DNA of 64,000 nucleotides from Bifidobacteriaceae bacterium. GTDB taxonomy: Bacteria > Actinomycetota > Actinomycetes > Actinomycetales > WQXJ01. Position numbers and translations under genes: made by a program. This document shows positions 38,447 to 48,905 of the stretch, piece by piece. The notes below the pieces were generated by a model. The model saw only the letters and a list, made by a program, of their open reading frames with translations. It ran no database searches and had not been told where the DNA came from. Location of the stretch: the NCBI GenBank assembly GCA_031267825.1, contig JAIRYJ010000037.1, positions 55,158 through 119,157 of the forward strand, in the 5' to 3' direction. Every line of letters begins with the position of its first letter. Position 1 is the stretch's first letter.

Positions 38447-38853
38447 TTCTTCAGCCGTCCGTCCAGGTTGGCCGACCAGGTTGGTTGTCCGGCTTGGTTG
38501 GCCGCGCGGGCTGTTAGCGGGCGTCTGGGCCTGGCACCTGAATCGCTTGTGAATGGCACTAACTGGAGCGTAGTTGGGACTTTGGTCCGTGGCTGTTTCT
38601 GGATTGACAAGGTTCTAGGCTGTGACAAGTACCGCTTGGAACCAGATTGGTTCCAAGCGGACGCTGCATTTAGCGGGGGCAAGCGGTAAGGTACCTAATG
38701 TCCTCGCAGTCCGCGGAGCCGCGAACGGTGATCGGGATGCCCTGGAGAGGTCCGTGAACTGGCATCCTGCTGAGAGAGCCAGGTTTGGGCGCCGCAGGCA
38801 GGAGGCAACCGGATCCACCCGCCAACCATCACCGTCAGGAATGACTTCACCGT

Positions 38854-41800
38854 ATGTATCGTTTCTCCCGCCTCTGTTTACGTAACCGGGCCGTGGTAGC
38901 TCTTGTTTCGATCGCCATAGTGGTAGGTGGCGCTTTAGCGATCACCAACCTGAGGCAGGAAATGCTGCCGTCAATGGGTTTACCTGTGGCCCTGATCAGC
39001 GCGCAACACCCTGGTGTTGGGGCGGAAATGGTCGAGGACCAATTAGCGGCCGCCATTGAAGGAGCCGCCGAGGCTGTCCCTGAAGTGCAGCGCGTCGAAA
39101 CTACCTCAATCGATTCGGCCATGTTCACAGTGGTTGAGTTCAGCTACTCGACCAACATGGATACGGCCAATCAGAAAATCTCGACCGCTCTGAGCCGCAT
39201 TCAACAAGAACTACCTGATGGTGTGGTGACCAATATTCAGACCGGTTCGATGGACGATTTGCCGATTGTGACGTTAGCGGTGCGCGGACCAGATGCTGGT
39301 GCGCTTGACCGTTTGGTCAACGAGATGATGCTCCCCCGGCTGAACCGGCTTGAACATATTCGGGCCATCACTGTGGTTGGTGCCGTACCAGAGCAGATCA
39401 GGGTGTCACCCGATCCGGCCGCTTTGGCGGCCAATGGCGTCACCTGGGAACAGTTGAGCGAGTTCTTGGCCGGCGCTGGTTTGTCTTGGCCCGCCGGAGA
39501 AGTGATCGATGGCGACCGCCAGTTATCGGTGCAGGCGGGCGGCCCTATCACCAGTGTTGAGGCGCTGCGTGATCTGCCGCTGAAACAAGGCCTGAGCGGC
39601 GTGTTACGCCTATCTGACTTGGCTGATGTGGTGCTCGAATCTGGCCGGCCGTCAACCGCTTCGCGTCTTAATGGTTCATCGGCGTTGGCTCTTTCGCTGA
39701 CCAAAACGCCAGATGGCAACACGGTTGACGTGTCCCACGCTATTCAGGACGCGCTCAAGGATATGACTCCAGCTTTGGAAGCTGAAGGCCTGTCCTCAGC
39801 GATTGTGTTTGACCAGGCTCCGTTCATCGAGAACTCTATTGACGGATTGATGGAAGAAGGACTAATCGGTCTGGCCTTCGCGATCATTGTCATTTTAGTG
39901 TTCTTGTTATCAATGCGAGCCACCCTGGTTTCCGCTGTATCAATTCCGCTTTCTTTGTTGATCACTTTCATCGGCTTGTTGTGGAGTGGTGAAACACTGA
40001 ATATTCTGACTCTAGGTGCGATCACAGTGGCGATTGGCCGTGTGGTGGATGACTCGATTGTGGTGATTGAGAATATCCAACGGCACCTGTCTTATGGTGT
40101 GCGCAAGAAGAAAGCCATATTAGGTGCCGTGCGGGAGGTTGGTGGCGCTGTCGCCTCTTCAACGTTCTGTACGGCTGCGGTATTCATTCCTTTGGCGTTT
40201 GTTGGCGGGATTGTTGGGGAACTATTCAGACCGTTTGGTTTGACTGTGGCGCTGGCGTTATTCGCTTCTTTGTTGGTGGCGTTGACTATTGTGCCGGTTT
40301 TGTCTTATTGGTTTGTCCAAGCGCCCGCCAGTATTGACGCCGCTGACCGGGCCCAGCAGCGGGTCGAAGCGGAACGCCGTGAACGGCACGGACTGTTGCA
40401 GCGCGGCTATCTGGCGACACTGCGCCTGAGCTTGCGCCACCGGGCGATCACTGTGGCGATAGCGGTGCTCATAGTTGAGGCGACTCTGGCTCTGTTACCG
40501 GGCCTGAAGACTAACTTCATGGGTGAGATCGGTGGCGAAACCGTCATTGTGACGCAGAAATTCGAATCTGGTACCGCACTAGAAGTTGAGGACGCCGAGA
40601 CCAGAGTAATTGAGCGTGAACTTGGCCGGATTGATGGCGTCAGCACTGTCCTAACTCAGGTTAGGCCAGGCGGTTTCAACGGCCTTGAGGTCAGTGCCGA
40701 ACCGCGAGTGACCTACCGGATCAGCGTTGAACAGGGCGCTGACCTGGAGTTTGTTGAGGACATGTCGCGCCAGACGGCCGTTAACAAGGCTGGTGACCAT
40801 GTCACAGAAACGAGTGTTTCAGTTGGCGGGTTCTCGCTGATGTACTCAACGACAGTTGACCTGGTGGTGCGCTCACCCAATATGGAGTCGCTGCGTGAGG
40901 GCGCCGCCATGGTTGAAGATGCCGTCAAAGAAAGCCAGGAAGGTGTTGATGTAGCCAACTCGATCACGAGTGATCAGCCGCGTGTTCGGGTGACAGTTGA
41001 CCCTGAGAAGGTGCTGGATTGGGGTTTGACGGAACGGTCCACCAACGCGCTGTTGCGTGGTCTGATGGTGCCAGTTGAAACCGGGAAAGTTGAGATCGAT
41101 AACGGGGAACTACCGGTTGTTCTAGAAATGGGCGAACCAGCTGAGGACCTGACGGCTCTGGAGTCTTTGCCGCTGCTTGAAACCCCGGCTGGGACTGTCA
41201 TCCTGAGTGATGTCGCCACTGTGGAGGTTGTCGAAGGACCAGTGGCGCTGGACCGGGTCGATGGTGAACGGTCGGCCACGATTTCAGTAGCACCAGCCAG
41301 CCAGGATGTTGGGCTCTTGGCGGGACAGCTTTCCGATGCCGTCGAGGGAGTGGAGTTGCCGCCCGGTGTGAGCGTCGAAGTGGCCGGTCTAGCGGCCGAG
41401 ATGAGTGACTCTTTCGGTGAACTGGGGATCGCTCTTGGGGTGGCTGTGATGATTGTTTTCATCATCATGGTGGCGACTTTCGGGTCGCTGATCCAGCCGT
41501 TCATTCTGCTGATTTCCATTCCGTTCGCTGCCACCGGGGCTCTGTTGATGCTGGTGGTGACTGGTATACCGCTCGGTGTGCCGGCTTTTATTGGGTTACT
41601 GCTGTTGGTCGGCATTGTGGTGGCGAACGCGATTGTGTTGATCGATTTGATCAATCAGTACCGCCGGGCTGGGCGGTCACTTGATGAAGCCATCACTGAG
41701 GGCGCCCGTAAACGTTTGCGGCCAATCTTGATGACCGCCGCGGCGACTGTCTTCGCCCTCATACCAATGGCTTTGGGGCTGACCGGTGGGGGCGGATCGT

Positions 41801-42015
41801 TCATCTCGCAGCCATTGGCCTTGGTCGTTATTGGAGGCCTGATCAGCTCGACTGTTTTGACACTGATCGTGGTGCCGGTGCTGTATCGCTTCGAAGCCCA
41901 GGCTCATGACAGGCGCCTGATGCGCCGTGCCGCCCGCTTCGAAGCCCGCCGCCAGGCCCGCATCGTGGCACGCGACGCCGCCGCCAGGGCCGACGAACAG
42001 ATGTTGGGCGCCTAG
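38854..42015 (+). CDS. RND-family efflux permease (AcrB/MMPL-like HAE1 type)
   Basis: FSRLCLRNRAVVALVSIAIVVGG; GRVVDDSIVVIENIQRHL; GIVVANAIVLIDLINQYRRAG; ARKRLRPILMTAAATVFALIPMALG. Confidence 0.93.
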   Translation: MYRFSRLCLRNRAVVALVSIAIVVGGALAITNLRQEMLPSMGLPVALISAQHPGVGAEMVEDQLAAAIEGAAEAVPEVQRVETTSIDSAMFTVVEFSYSTNMDTANQKISTALSRIQQELPDGVVTNIQTGSMDDLPIVTLAVRGPDAGALDRLVNEMMLPRLNRLEHIRAITVVGAVPEQIRVSPDPAALAANGVTWEQLSEFLAGAGLSWPAGEVIDGDRQLSVQAGGPITSVEALRDLPLKQGLSGVLRLSDLADVVLESGRPSTASRLNGSSALALSLTKTPDGNTVDVSHAIQDALKDMTPALEAEGLSSAIVFDQAPFIENSIDGLMEEGLIGLAFAIIVILVFLLSMRATLVSAVSIPLSLLITFIGLLWSGETLNILTLGAITVAIGRVVDDSIVVIENIQRHLSYGVRKKKAILGAVREVGGAVASSTFCTAAVFIPLAFVGGIVGELFRPFGLTVALALFASLLVALTIVPVLSYWFVQAPASIDAADRAQQRVEAERRERHGLLQRGYLATLRLSLRHRAITVAIAVLIVEATLALLPGLKTNFMGEIGGETVIVTQKFESGTALEVEDAETRVIERELGRIDGVSTVLTQVRPGGFNGLEVSAEPRVTYRISVEQGADLEFVEDMSRQTAVNKAGDHVTETSVSVGGFSLMYSTTVDLVVRSPNMESLREGAAMVEDAVKESQEGVDVANSITSDQPRVRVTVDPEKVLDWGLTERSTNALLRGLMVPVETGKVEIDNGELPVVLEMGEPAEDLTALESLPLLETPAGTVILSDVATVEVVEGPVALDRVDGERSATISVAPASQDVGLLAGQLSDAVEGVELPPGVSVEVAGLAAEMSDSFGELGIALGVAVMIVFIIMVATFGSLIQPFILLISIPFAATGALLMLVVTGIPLGVPAFIGLLLLVGIVVANAIVLIDLINQYRRAGRSLDEAITEGARKRLRPILMTAAATVFALIPMALGLTGGGGSFISQPLALVVIGGLISSTVLTLIVVPVLYRFEAQAHDRRLMRRAARFEARRQARIVARDAAARADEQMLGA

Positions 42016-42092
42016 GAGCCTGTTGAATAGCACCCTTCGTGGCCCAAGTTGACGCGTGTCAGCGCATCGCTGACCCACGGAAACGCGGGAAA
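42011..42092 (+). repeat. Composite two-hairpin intergenic repeat; first CCTAG supplies the RND stop codon
   Basis: cctaggagcctgttgaatagcacccttcgtggcccaagttgacgcgtgtcagcgcatcgctgacccacggaaacgcgggaaac. Confidence 0.85.
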
Positions 42093-42118
42093 CCGGCATA
42101 GTTGTGTTAGGAGCCGGG

Positions 42119-42254
42119 CGTCAACTAATTCCCCGGAGGAATTAGTTGACGGGTGTGCGGTGCGGTGCGGACCTCAATCAATGGCGGAAACTAATTCCCC
42201 GGAGGAATTAGTTGACGGGTGTGCGGTGCGGTGCGGACCTCAATCAGTGGCGGG
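42119..42254. repeat. 66-bp tandem doublet carrying CAACTAATTCC palindrome; copy 2 overlaps 3' end of second RND gene
   Basis: aactaattccccggaggaattagttgacgggtgtgcggtgcggtgcggacctcaatca(a/g)tggcgg x2. Confidence 0.95.
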
Positions 42255-45200
42255 CTGACCAGAACGGGCAGCACTAACCAAAGCTTCACGGGCCTCAATC
42301 CGAGCCTGGCGGCGCTGCTCCAGGCGAGCCTCACTCTTGGCTTGACGCTTGTCGTGGGCTTGAGCCTCAAACCGGTAAAGCACCGGCACCACGATCAACG
42401 TCAACAAAGTTGATGTGATCAGGCCACCAATCACAACCAGTGCCAGCGGCCTGGAAATGAAGGAGCCACCACCGCCAGTCAAACCTAAAGCCATTGGTAT
42501 GAGGGCGAAGACAGTCGCCGCGGCGGTCATCAAGATTGGCCGCAAACGTTTACGGGCACCCTCAGTGATGGCCTCATCAAGCGGTCGCCCAGCCCGGCGG
42601 TACTGATTGATCAAATCGATCAACACAATCGCGTTCGCCACCACAATGCCGACCAACAGCAGTAACCCAATAAAAGCCGGCACGCCGAGCGGCGTGCCGG
42701 TGACCACCAAGGTCAGTAACGCACCAGTAGCGGCGAACGGGATGGAAATCAGCAGAATGAACGGCTGGATCAGCGACCCGAAGGTTCCCACCATGATGAT
42801 GAAAACAATCATCACGGCCACAGCCAAAGCCAAGCCAAGATCCCTGAAGGCATCGTTCATCTCAGCGGTCGCGCCGCCAACCGCCACGGTGACACCGGCC
42901 GGTAGATCAAGCTCATCAATTTGGCTGGTCAACCTGCCGGACAAGCCGCCCAAGTCTTGGCTTTCAGGTATAGCGGAGACAGTAGCGATGCGTTCACCAT
43001 CAACCCGGTTCAAGGAAACCGGCCCAGCTGTAACCTCAACGGTGGCGACATCGCCCACCGTGACAAATCCGGCGGGGGTCGCCATCAGCGGTAAAGCTTG
43101 CAGGCCCGTCACATCGCTGGCCGGGGTACCCATCCGCAAGATGACCGGGACCTGACCATCATCGGTGTTGAGTGATCCGATCTGAGAGGGCACCATCATG
43201 CCGCGCAGCAGGCCGTCAACGGCGGTCTCACTCAAGCCCATGGTCTTAGCTTTGACCCGGTCAACCGTCACCTGGACACGCGGTTGATCCTCGGCCAGGG
43301 AGTTGGACACCTCAGCCACACCCTCCGTTTGGCGCGCGACCTGGCTGACCTGTTCAGCCGCGGCCACCAGCGATTCTGAATCGGTCGCATGGATTTCCAG
43401 TTCAATCCCAGATGAAGCCATCATGGTGCTTTCGCCGCCGGCCACCGCTGTGTCTTTGACGGTCGGCCCATTGACGGCCTCGACAGCCGCACGGACCTCG
43501 GATTCCAGGGCGACGGCATCGGCCCCTTCTTCAAGCGTCAAATAGTAGGTCGCTTCAGGGGAGGTGGACAGTGACATTCCCATGGCGCCACCGCCGCCAA
43601 CTTGGGTCGCGACTTCGGCGATGCCGTCCACTTGGCTGATCGCTTTCTCAGTGGTTTCAGCTTGGTCGTTTTGCACGTCAAGAGCGGTACTGGCGTGGAA
43701 GGACTGGCTGACGGATAGTTGGTTGCCGCCCATTTCACCTAAGAAGTTGGTTTCCAAAGTGGGGATCAAGGCGGCCGTACCGCCAAGTACCGCGACGGCC
43801 GCTACCAGGGTGACGACCGGGTGGCGGAGCACGGTGGCCAGGGTGGGCAAATAGATCCGCTGCCAGAAGGAGTGGCGTTCCTTGGTTTCCGCTTCGGCCC
43901 GTTGCTGGGCTTGGTCAGCTTCATCAATTGCGACTGGTGCGCGCACAAACCAGTAAGCCAAGACCGGCACGATTGTTAGCGCCACCAGCAGTGAACCGAA
44001 TAACGCCAGGGCCACTGTCAGACCGAACGGGCGGAATAGTTCACCGACCATCCCGCCGGTGAAAGCTAAGGGCAGGAAAACAGCCGCTGTGCAGAAGGTT
44101 GAGGCGGCCACGGCACCACCAACTTCGCGGACCGCTCCAACAATGGCGGTTCGTTTGCGTTCACCGTAGGACAGGTGGCGTTTGATGTTTTCGATCACGA
44201 CGATCGAATCATCGACTACCCGGCCAATCGATATGGTGACCGCGCCGAGAGTCAAAATGTTCAACGTTTCGCCGGTCGCTGTCATCCCGATGAACGCCAT
44301 CAGCAGGGACAACGGAATCGAAACGGCTGAAACTAAGGTGGCCCGGATAGAGAACAAGAAAACCAGAATGACCAGCACAGCGAAGCCCAACCCGGCCAGG
44401 CCTTCTTCCAGCAGGCCGTCGATTGAATCCTCAATGAACGGAGCTTGATCGAACACGATCATGCTCTTCATGCCTTCTTTGTCGAGTGATGATTGGAGTT
44501 CATCCAGGGTGTCACGGACAGCGTGTGACACATCGACAGCGTTACCGGCCGGGGTTTTGGTGATTGAGATAGCGACTGCTGGGGTGGCGTCGATCCGCAG
44601 GTAGGAGCTGGTCGGCTGAGGGCCGGAGGTGACCTGGGCGACATCTCCTAAGGTGACAGGTCCGGTTGGGATGGCCAGACCGGTTGACGCCTGGCCAGAC
44701 CAGCCTTGTTGGCCGGTCGGATCGGCGGTTTCGGGTGTGGTGACCGTCAACGGCAGAGCCGATAGCTGCTCAACAGTTGAGACGCGCTGGCCCGCTTGGA
44801 CGGTTAAGGTGCGGTTGCCGTCTTCAATTTCGCCCGCTGGGATCATCAGTCCGTTGTCTTGCAAGACCCCGCTGATTTGATCCATCGTGACACCAGCTAA
44901 GGTCATGGCCTGCGGATTTGGTTCGATCACAACCTGTTCCGGTTCAAATCCGGTGATTTGGACGGAACGGACGCCTTCTAGCCGGGTGATGCGTGTTTTG
45001 AGAACTTCGTTGACCATGCGGTCTAAGGTGGCGTTGTCTTGGCCGGAGATTCCGACCATCACAACTGGGAAATCATCCAGCGAGCCGGTCATAACGTTGG
45101 TTTCGACGCTGCTGGGTAGTTGTCGTTGGAGGCGCGAAACGGCGGTTGACAGTTTCTGGTTGGAAATGTCCATGTTTGTGCCGTATTCGAACGCCACCAC

Positions 45201-45476
45201 GGCGATCAGCATTGAGTTAACTGAGGTTGTGTTGACCGATTCGACTCCAGGGACCGAGGCTATGGCGCCTTCGATTGGTTCGGCTAACTGGTCTTCTACT
45301 AGGTCACTGGCGACCCCCGGGTTGGTGGCTGTGACCAGGGCGTAAGGGATTTCGATTGACGGAATCATCTCTTGTTTGAGGCCGGTTAGGGACAGTATTC
45401 CGCCCACCAGAATCGCAATCGAAACAAGTGCCACAACCGCTCTGTTGCGCAGCGAGAGTTGGGTCAGACGGAACAT
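42240..45476 (-). CDS. RND-family efflux permease (paralogue of 38854-42015)
   Basis: MFRLTQLSLRNRAVVALVSIAILVGGILSLTGLKQEMIPSIE...; closely similar to convergent neighbour. Confidence 0.93.
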   Translation of the reverse strand: MFRLTQLSLRNRAVVALVSIAILVGGILSLTGLKQEMIPSIEIPYALVTATNPGVASDLVEDQLAEPIEGAIASVPGVESVNTTSVNSMLIAVVAFEYGTNMDISNQKLSTAVSRLQRQLPSSVETNVMTGSLDDFPVVMVGISGQDNATLDRMVNEVLKTRITRLEGVRSVQITGFEPEQVVIEPNPQAMTLAGVTMDQISGVLQDNGLMIPAGEIEDGNRTLTVQAGQRVSTVEQLSALPLTVTTPETADPTGQQGWSGQASTGLAIPTGPVTLGDVAQVTSGPQPTSSYLRIDATPAVAISITKTPAGNAVDVSHAVRDTLDELQSSLDKEGMKSMIVFDQAPFIEDSIDGLLEEGLAGLGFAVLVILVFLFSIRATLVSAVSIPLSLLMAFIGMTATGETLNILTLGAVTISIGRVVDDSIVVIENIKRHLSYGERKRTAIVGAVREVGGAVAASTFCTAAVFLPLAFTGGMVGELFRPFGLTVALALFGSLLVALTIVPVLAYWFVRAPVAIDEADQAQQRAEAETKERHSFWQRIYLPTLATVLRHPVVTLVAAVAVLGGTAALIPTLETNFLGEMGGNQLSVSQSFHASTALDVQNDQAETTEKAISQVDGIAEVATQVGGGGAMGMSLSTSPEATYYLTLEEGADAVALESEVRAAVEAVNGPTVKDTAVAGGESTMMASSGIELEIHATDSESLVAAAEQVSQVARQTEGVAEVSNSLAEDQPRVQVTVDRVKAKTMGLSETAVDGLLRGMMVPSQIGSLNTDDGQVPVILRMGTPASDVTGLQALPLMATPAGFVTVGDVATVEVTAGPVSLNRVDGERIATVSAIPESQDLGGLSGRLTSQIDELDLPAGVTVAVGGATAEMNDAFRDLGLALAVAVMIVFIIMVGTFGSLIQPFILLISIPFAATGALLTLVVTGTPLGVPAFIGLLLLVGIVVANAIVLIDLINQYRRAGRPLDEAITEGARKRLRPILMTAAATVFALIPMALGLTGGGGSFISRPLALVVIGGLITSTLLTLIVVPVLYRFEAQAHDKRQAKSEARLEQRRQARIEAREALVSAARSGQPATD

Positions 45477-45740
45477 GATGGAACCTTCCCGGGTTAGAAG
45501 TTTTCGCACCAGGCAGCTCGTCTGGCGGCGAGCCTTAAGGAGCTGGAAACACCGCAGACTATTAGGTCAAGCTGGCAGTAGCCTGTGAGGCTGGTTCTTG
45601 GTCCACCGTGTTTGATGGCTCCTTGGCTGGTTACATACTAACAAGTACCCGATGCCGTCCAGGTTGTCAGTCGTCGCGAAGTGTTCCAGCAGGGTTTGTT
45701 TGGCTTGTGAGCGCGAGCTGGTTGATTTGCGGCAATGTTT

Positions 45741-45756
45741 GATACTGAGTAGTATC
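45741..45756. promoter_or_regulatory. Palindrome upstream of TetR gene, candidate operator
   Basis: gatact-gagt-agtatc between divergent RND gene and tetR. Confidence 0.45.
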
Positions 45757-45811
45757 GCAATACCGGGCCGTTTCTAGGATGGGCGGCCACAATCCCACAG
45801 GAGACACTGAC

Positions 45812-46576
45812 ATGACAACGCCAGACCGTTCCAAAGAGTTCCAAGCCGCTTTACGCGACTTGGGTGCCGCCGCCAAAGCCTTGGCTGATTCAGCGGGCGA
45901 ACAGGTGGCTGATTCAGCGCCTCGCGTCACGGCTTCAGTCGCGGCCAAACTACGGCGGGCGGCTGATGCGATAGCCCCAAAACACGTTAGCCCGGATGAG
46001 GCTTCCGGGCAGACCGCCAGCACACGGTTAGCGCTGATCGGGGCAGCCATCCGGGTTATCGCGCGCAAGGGTTACAGCGCCGCTTCAATGGATGATGTGG
46101 CGGCCGCGGCCGGCTACACCAAAGGTGCCATCTACTCCCAGTTCGGTTCCAAAGAGGACCTTTTTGTTGAAGTCACCGCCAGCGTCCTGAACGTTGAACG
46201 GCCCTTGCCGTTACCAGGCGGGTTGTCCGGGGCGATGTCCGCCGCTCAAGCCACTGCGGATCCAAGCCGGTCCGCTGTCATTCTTGAAGCTTTGGCCCTC
46301 AGCCTGCGCTCACCGTCTTTCGCGGTGCGTGTCAAGCCCGCTTTTGAGGCCGCCGCTGCGGCCATCGCTCGGCAGATCGCGGCCGATCAGGGAGTTCCAG
46401 AAGAACTCGCCGTCAAGTTCAGCCCACGCGACTTTGACACAGCCATCGCCCTGTTCACCCTGTCAACCGCTGGCCCAGCGGTGACCGCCAACGTGCTACC
46501 GGAGAATGATCCAGCGGCACCCAAGACGTTCTCCAATCTGGCCAGTCGGCTACTAACACCTCCGGTCGAACGCTGA
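45812..46576 (+). CDS. TetR/AcrR family transcriptional regulator
   Basis: TRLALIGAAIRVIARKGYSAASMDDVAAAAGYTKGAIYSQFGSKEDLFVEV; divergent from RND permease. Confidence 0.9.
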   Translation: MTTPDRSKEFQAALRDLGAAAKALADSAGEQVADSAPRVTASVAAKLRRAADAIAPKHVSPDEASGQTASTRLALIGAAIRVIARKGYSAASMDDVAAAAGYTKGAIYSQFGSKEDLFVEVTASVLNVERPLPLPGGLSGAMSAAQATADPSRSAVILEALALSLRSPSFAVRVKPAFEAAAAAIARQIAADQGVPEELAVKFSPRDFDTAIALFTLSTAGPAVTANVLPENDPAAPKTFSNLASRLLTPPVER

Positions 46577-46586
46577 CCTGACGGGG

Positions 46587-46715
46587 GAGCGCTGACCTGA
46601 AGGGGGTACGGAACCTGAGGGGACGGCATCGGCCAGAACGACTGACGCGGGGAGCGCTGACCTGACGGGGGACGGAACCTGAGGGGGCGGCATCGGCCAG
46701 AACGACCGACGGGAG
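46587..46715. repeat. Intergenic tandem doublet, period 65 bp
   Basis: gagcgctgacctgaagggggtacggaacctgaggggacggcatcggccagaacgactgacgcggg vs gagcgctgacctgacgggggacggaacctgagggggcggcatcggccagaacgaccgacggg. Confidence 0.9.
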
Positions 46716-46909
46716 GCGACTCAAACCGCGGGCAGGCGTCCACGGTTGCCAACCGGCGGACCAAAAGCGAATAGGCTACCGGGTGGCGCCAATCTGGGCG
46801 CCTCCCCACGGCGGGTGGCTGTTACCTAACATCCACCGCGGATGGGTTTCGAACCTGGACGTCTGGTGCACCGGGGGAAACAAACGAACGAGGGAGGCAT
46901 CGAAGGACT

Positions 46910-48757
46910 ATGACCATTGCCGATACTTCAGTCGCTGCGATCGCAGCGGCCGCTCCAACCAAGAACGCCAAGCTGATCCGATGGGTGTCTGAGGTCGCCA
47001 CCAAGACGCAACCGAAGGAAATCGTCTGGGCCGACGGCTCCGAGGAGGAATGGAAACGCCTGACCGATGAGATGGTCGCGGCAGGCACGCTGATCCGCCT
47101 CAACCCGGCTAAACGGCCGAATTCTTTCCTGGCGCGGTCTGAACCGAGTGACGTGGCCCGCGTCGAATCACGCACTTTCATCTGTTCGGAGAAGGAAATC
47201 GATGCCGGCCCAACCAATAACTGGAAAGACCCGGCTGAGATGCGTCAAATCTTGGACCGCGTCTTCACCGGTTCGATGCGGGGACGCACCATGTATGTGG
47301 TGCCGTTCTCGATGGGTCCGCTTGGCGGCAACATTTCGAAGCTGGGCATCGAGATCACCGACTCGCCCTATGTGGTAATCAACATGAAAATCATGACCCG
47401 CATGGGACAGGCCGCGCTTGACCTGATCACCGAGGACGTCGAGTTTGTGCCGGCCGTCCATTCAGTTGGCTACCCCTTGGACGATGCCGCCGGAAATGTC
47501 CGTCAAGACGTCGCCTGGCCGTGCAACGATGAGAAATACATCACACATTTCCCGGAGACGCGTGAGATTTGGTCTTACGGGTCGGGTTACGGCGGCAACG
47601 CGTTGCTCGGTAAGAAGTGCTACGCCTTGCGGATCGCCTCCGTCATGGCGCGGGACGAGGACTGGATGGCTGAACACATGCTGATCCTGAAACTGACTAG
47701 CCCGCAAGGTAAAACGTCAGTTGTGACGGCGGCTTTCCCCTCAGCTTGCGGTAAGACGAACCTGGCCATGCTGGTGCCAACTATCCCGGGCTGGAAAGTT
47801 GAGACTGTTGGCGATGACATCGCCTGGATGCGTCCCGGCCCGGATGGTCGGCTGTACGCCATCAACCCGGAGTCGGGTTTCTTTGGTGTGGCTCCTGGCA
47901 CATCAATGCGAACCAACAAGAACGCCATGCTGTCGATGCTGGAGAACACCATTTTCACGAACGTCGCGTTGACTGATGATGGTGATGTTTGGTGGGAAGG
48001 CATGACCGATGAGCCGCCAGCCCATTTGATTGACTGGCGCGGTAACGACTGGACGCCCGCTTCAGAGACACCATCTTCACATCCGAATTCGCGTTTCACG
48101 GCTCCAGCCGCGCAATGCCCGATCATCGCGCCGGAGTTCAATGATCCTAAGGGCGTGCCAGTTGACATCATTTTGTTTGGTGGCCGCCGGGCCACCAATG
48201 TGCCTGTCGTCAACCAGTCGTTGAACTGGGAACATGGCGTGTTCATTGGTGCGACTGTGTCTTCTGAACAGACCGCTGCGGCTGAAGGCGCGGTTGGCGC
48301 TTTGCGCCGCGACCCGTTCGCCATGCTGCCGTTCTGTGGTTACAACATGGGTGACTATTGGGGGCATTGGCTCCACATGGGTCAGCTATTGGGCGACAAG
48401 GCGCCACATATTTTCCAGGTCAACTGGTTCCGGAAGGATTCGAACGGCAAGTTCCTTTGGCCAGGTTTCGGCGAGAACTCGCGTGTCCTAGCTTGGGCGG
48501 TTTCACGGGTTTTGGGTGATGCTGGTTCTGTCAAGACCGCCATCGGCCAGATTCCGTTGCCTGGTGAGTTCAATGTTGAGGGTCTGGATTTGGCGCCAGG
48601 CGTGCTGGAGCAGTTGTTCGCCATCGATCCGGATGCTTGGCTGGCTGAGGCCGACCTGACCGAGGAGTATTTCTCCCAGTTTGGTGAGCGTTTACCGGCT
48701 GAACTGACAGGCCAGTTGACCGCTCTGCGTGAACGCCTCCAGGCAGCCAAAGGCTAG
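46910..48757 (+). CDS. pckG: Phosphoenolpyruvate carboxykinase (GTP)
   Basis: [68 protein letters not shown]. Confidence 0.98.
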   Translation: MTIADTSVAAIAAAAPTKNAKLIRWVSEVATKTQPKEIVWADGSEEEWKRLTDEMVAAGTLIRLNPAKRPNSFLARSEPSDVARVESRTFICSEKEIDAGPTNNWKDPAEMRQILDRVFTGSMRGRTMYVVPFSMGPLGGNISKLGIEITDSPYVVINMKIMTRMGQAALDLITEDVEFVPAVHSVGYPLDDAAGNVRQDVAWPCNDEKYITHFPETREIWSYGSGYGGNALLGKKCYALRIASVMARDEDWMAEHMLILKLTSPQGKTSVVTAAFPSACGKTNLAMLVPTIPGWKVETVGDDIAWMRPGPDGRLYAINPESGFFGVAPGTSMRTNKNAMLSMLENTIFTNVALTDDGDVWWEGMTDEPPAHLIDWRGNDWTPASETPSSHPNSRFTAPAAQCPIIAPEFNDPKGVPVDIILFGGRRATNVPVVNQSLNWEHGVFIGATVSSEQTAAAEGAVGALRRDPFAMLPFCGYNMGDYWGHWLHMGQLLGDKAPHIFQVNWFRKDSNGKFLWPGFGENSRVLAWAVSRVLGDAGSVKTAIGQIPLPGEFNVEGLDLAPGVLEQLFAIDPDAWLAEADLTEEYFSQFGERLPAELTGQLTALRERLQAAKG

Positions 48758-48784
48758 GTCCGTGGTTAGAAACCACGAACCTAG
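48754..48784 (+). terminator. CTAGG...CCTAG hairpin terminator of pckG, stop codon embedded
   Basis: ctaggtccgtggttagaaaccacgaacctag. Confidence 0.7.
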
Positions 48785-48858
48785 GCGGAGCGTAATGTTT
48801 ACCTGCCACGTTTCCGCTGGTCATGCGATTGTTTGACGGTTCGGGGACAGCATGTGGC

Positions 48859-48905
48859 GGGCTTGACCGTTTGATGCGCTGAATTGGCATCAAACGGTCA
48901 AGCCC
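48859..48905 (-). terminator. 19-bp perfect stem overlapping the sbcC stop codon
   Basis: gggcttgaccgtttgatgc-gctgaattg-gcatcaaacggtcaagccc. Confidence 0.75.

Noticed and set aside
42119-42254. Possible CRISPR array (regularly spaced palindromic repeats)
   Set aside because: Only two units, and the spacer-like segments are themselves repeated; no cas genes in the window.
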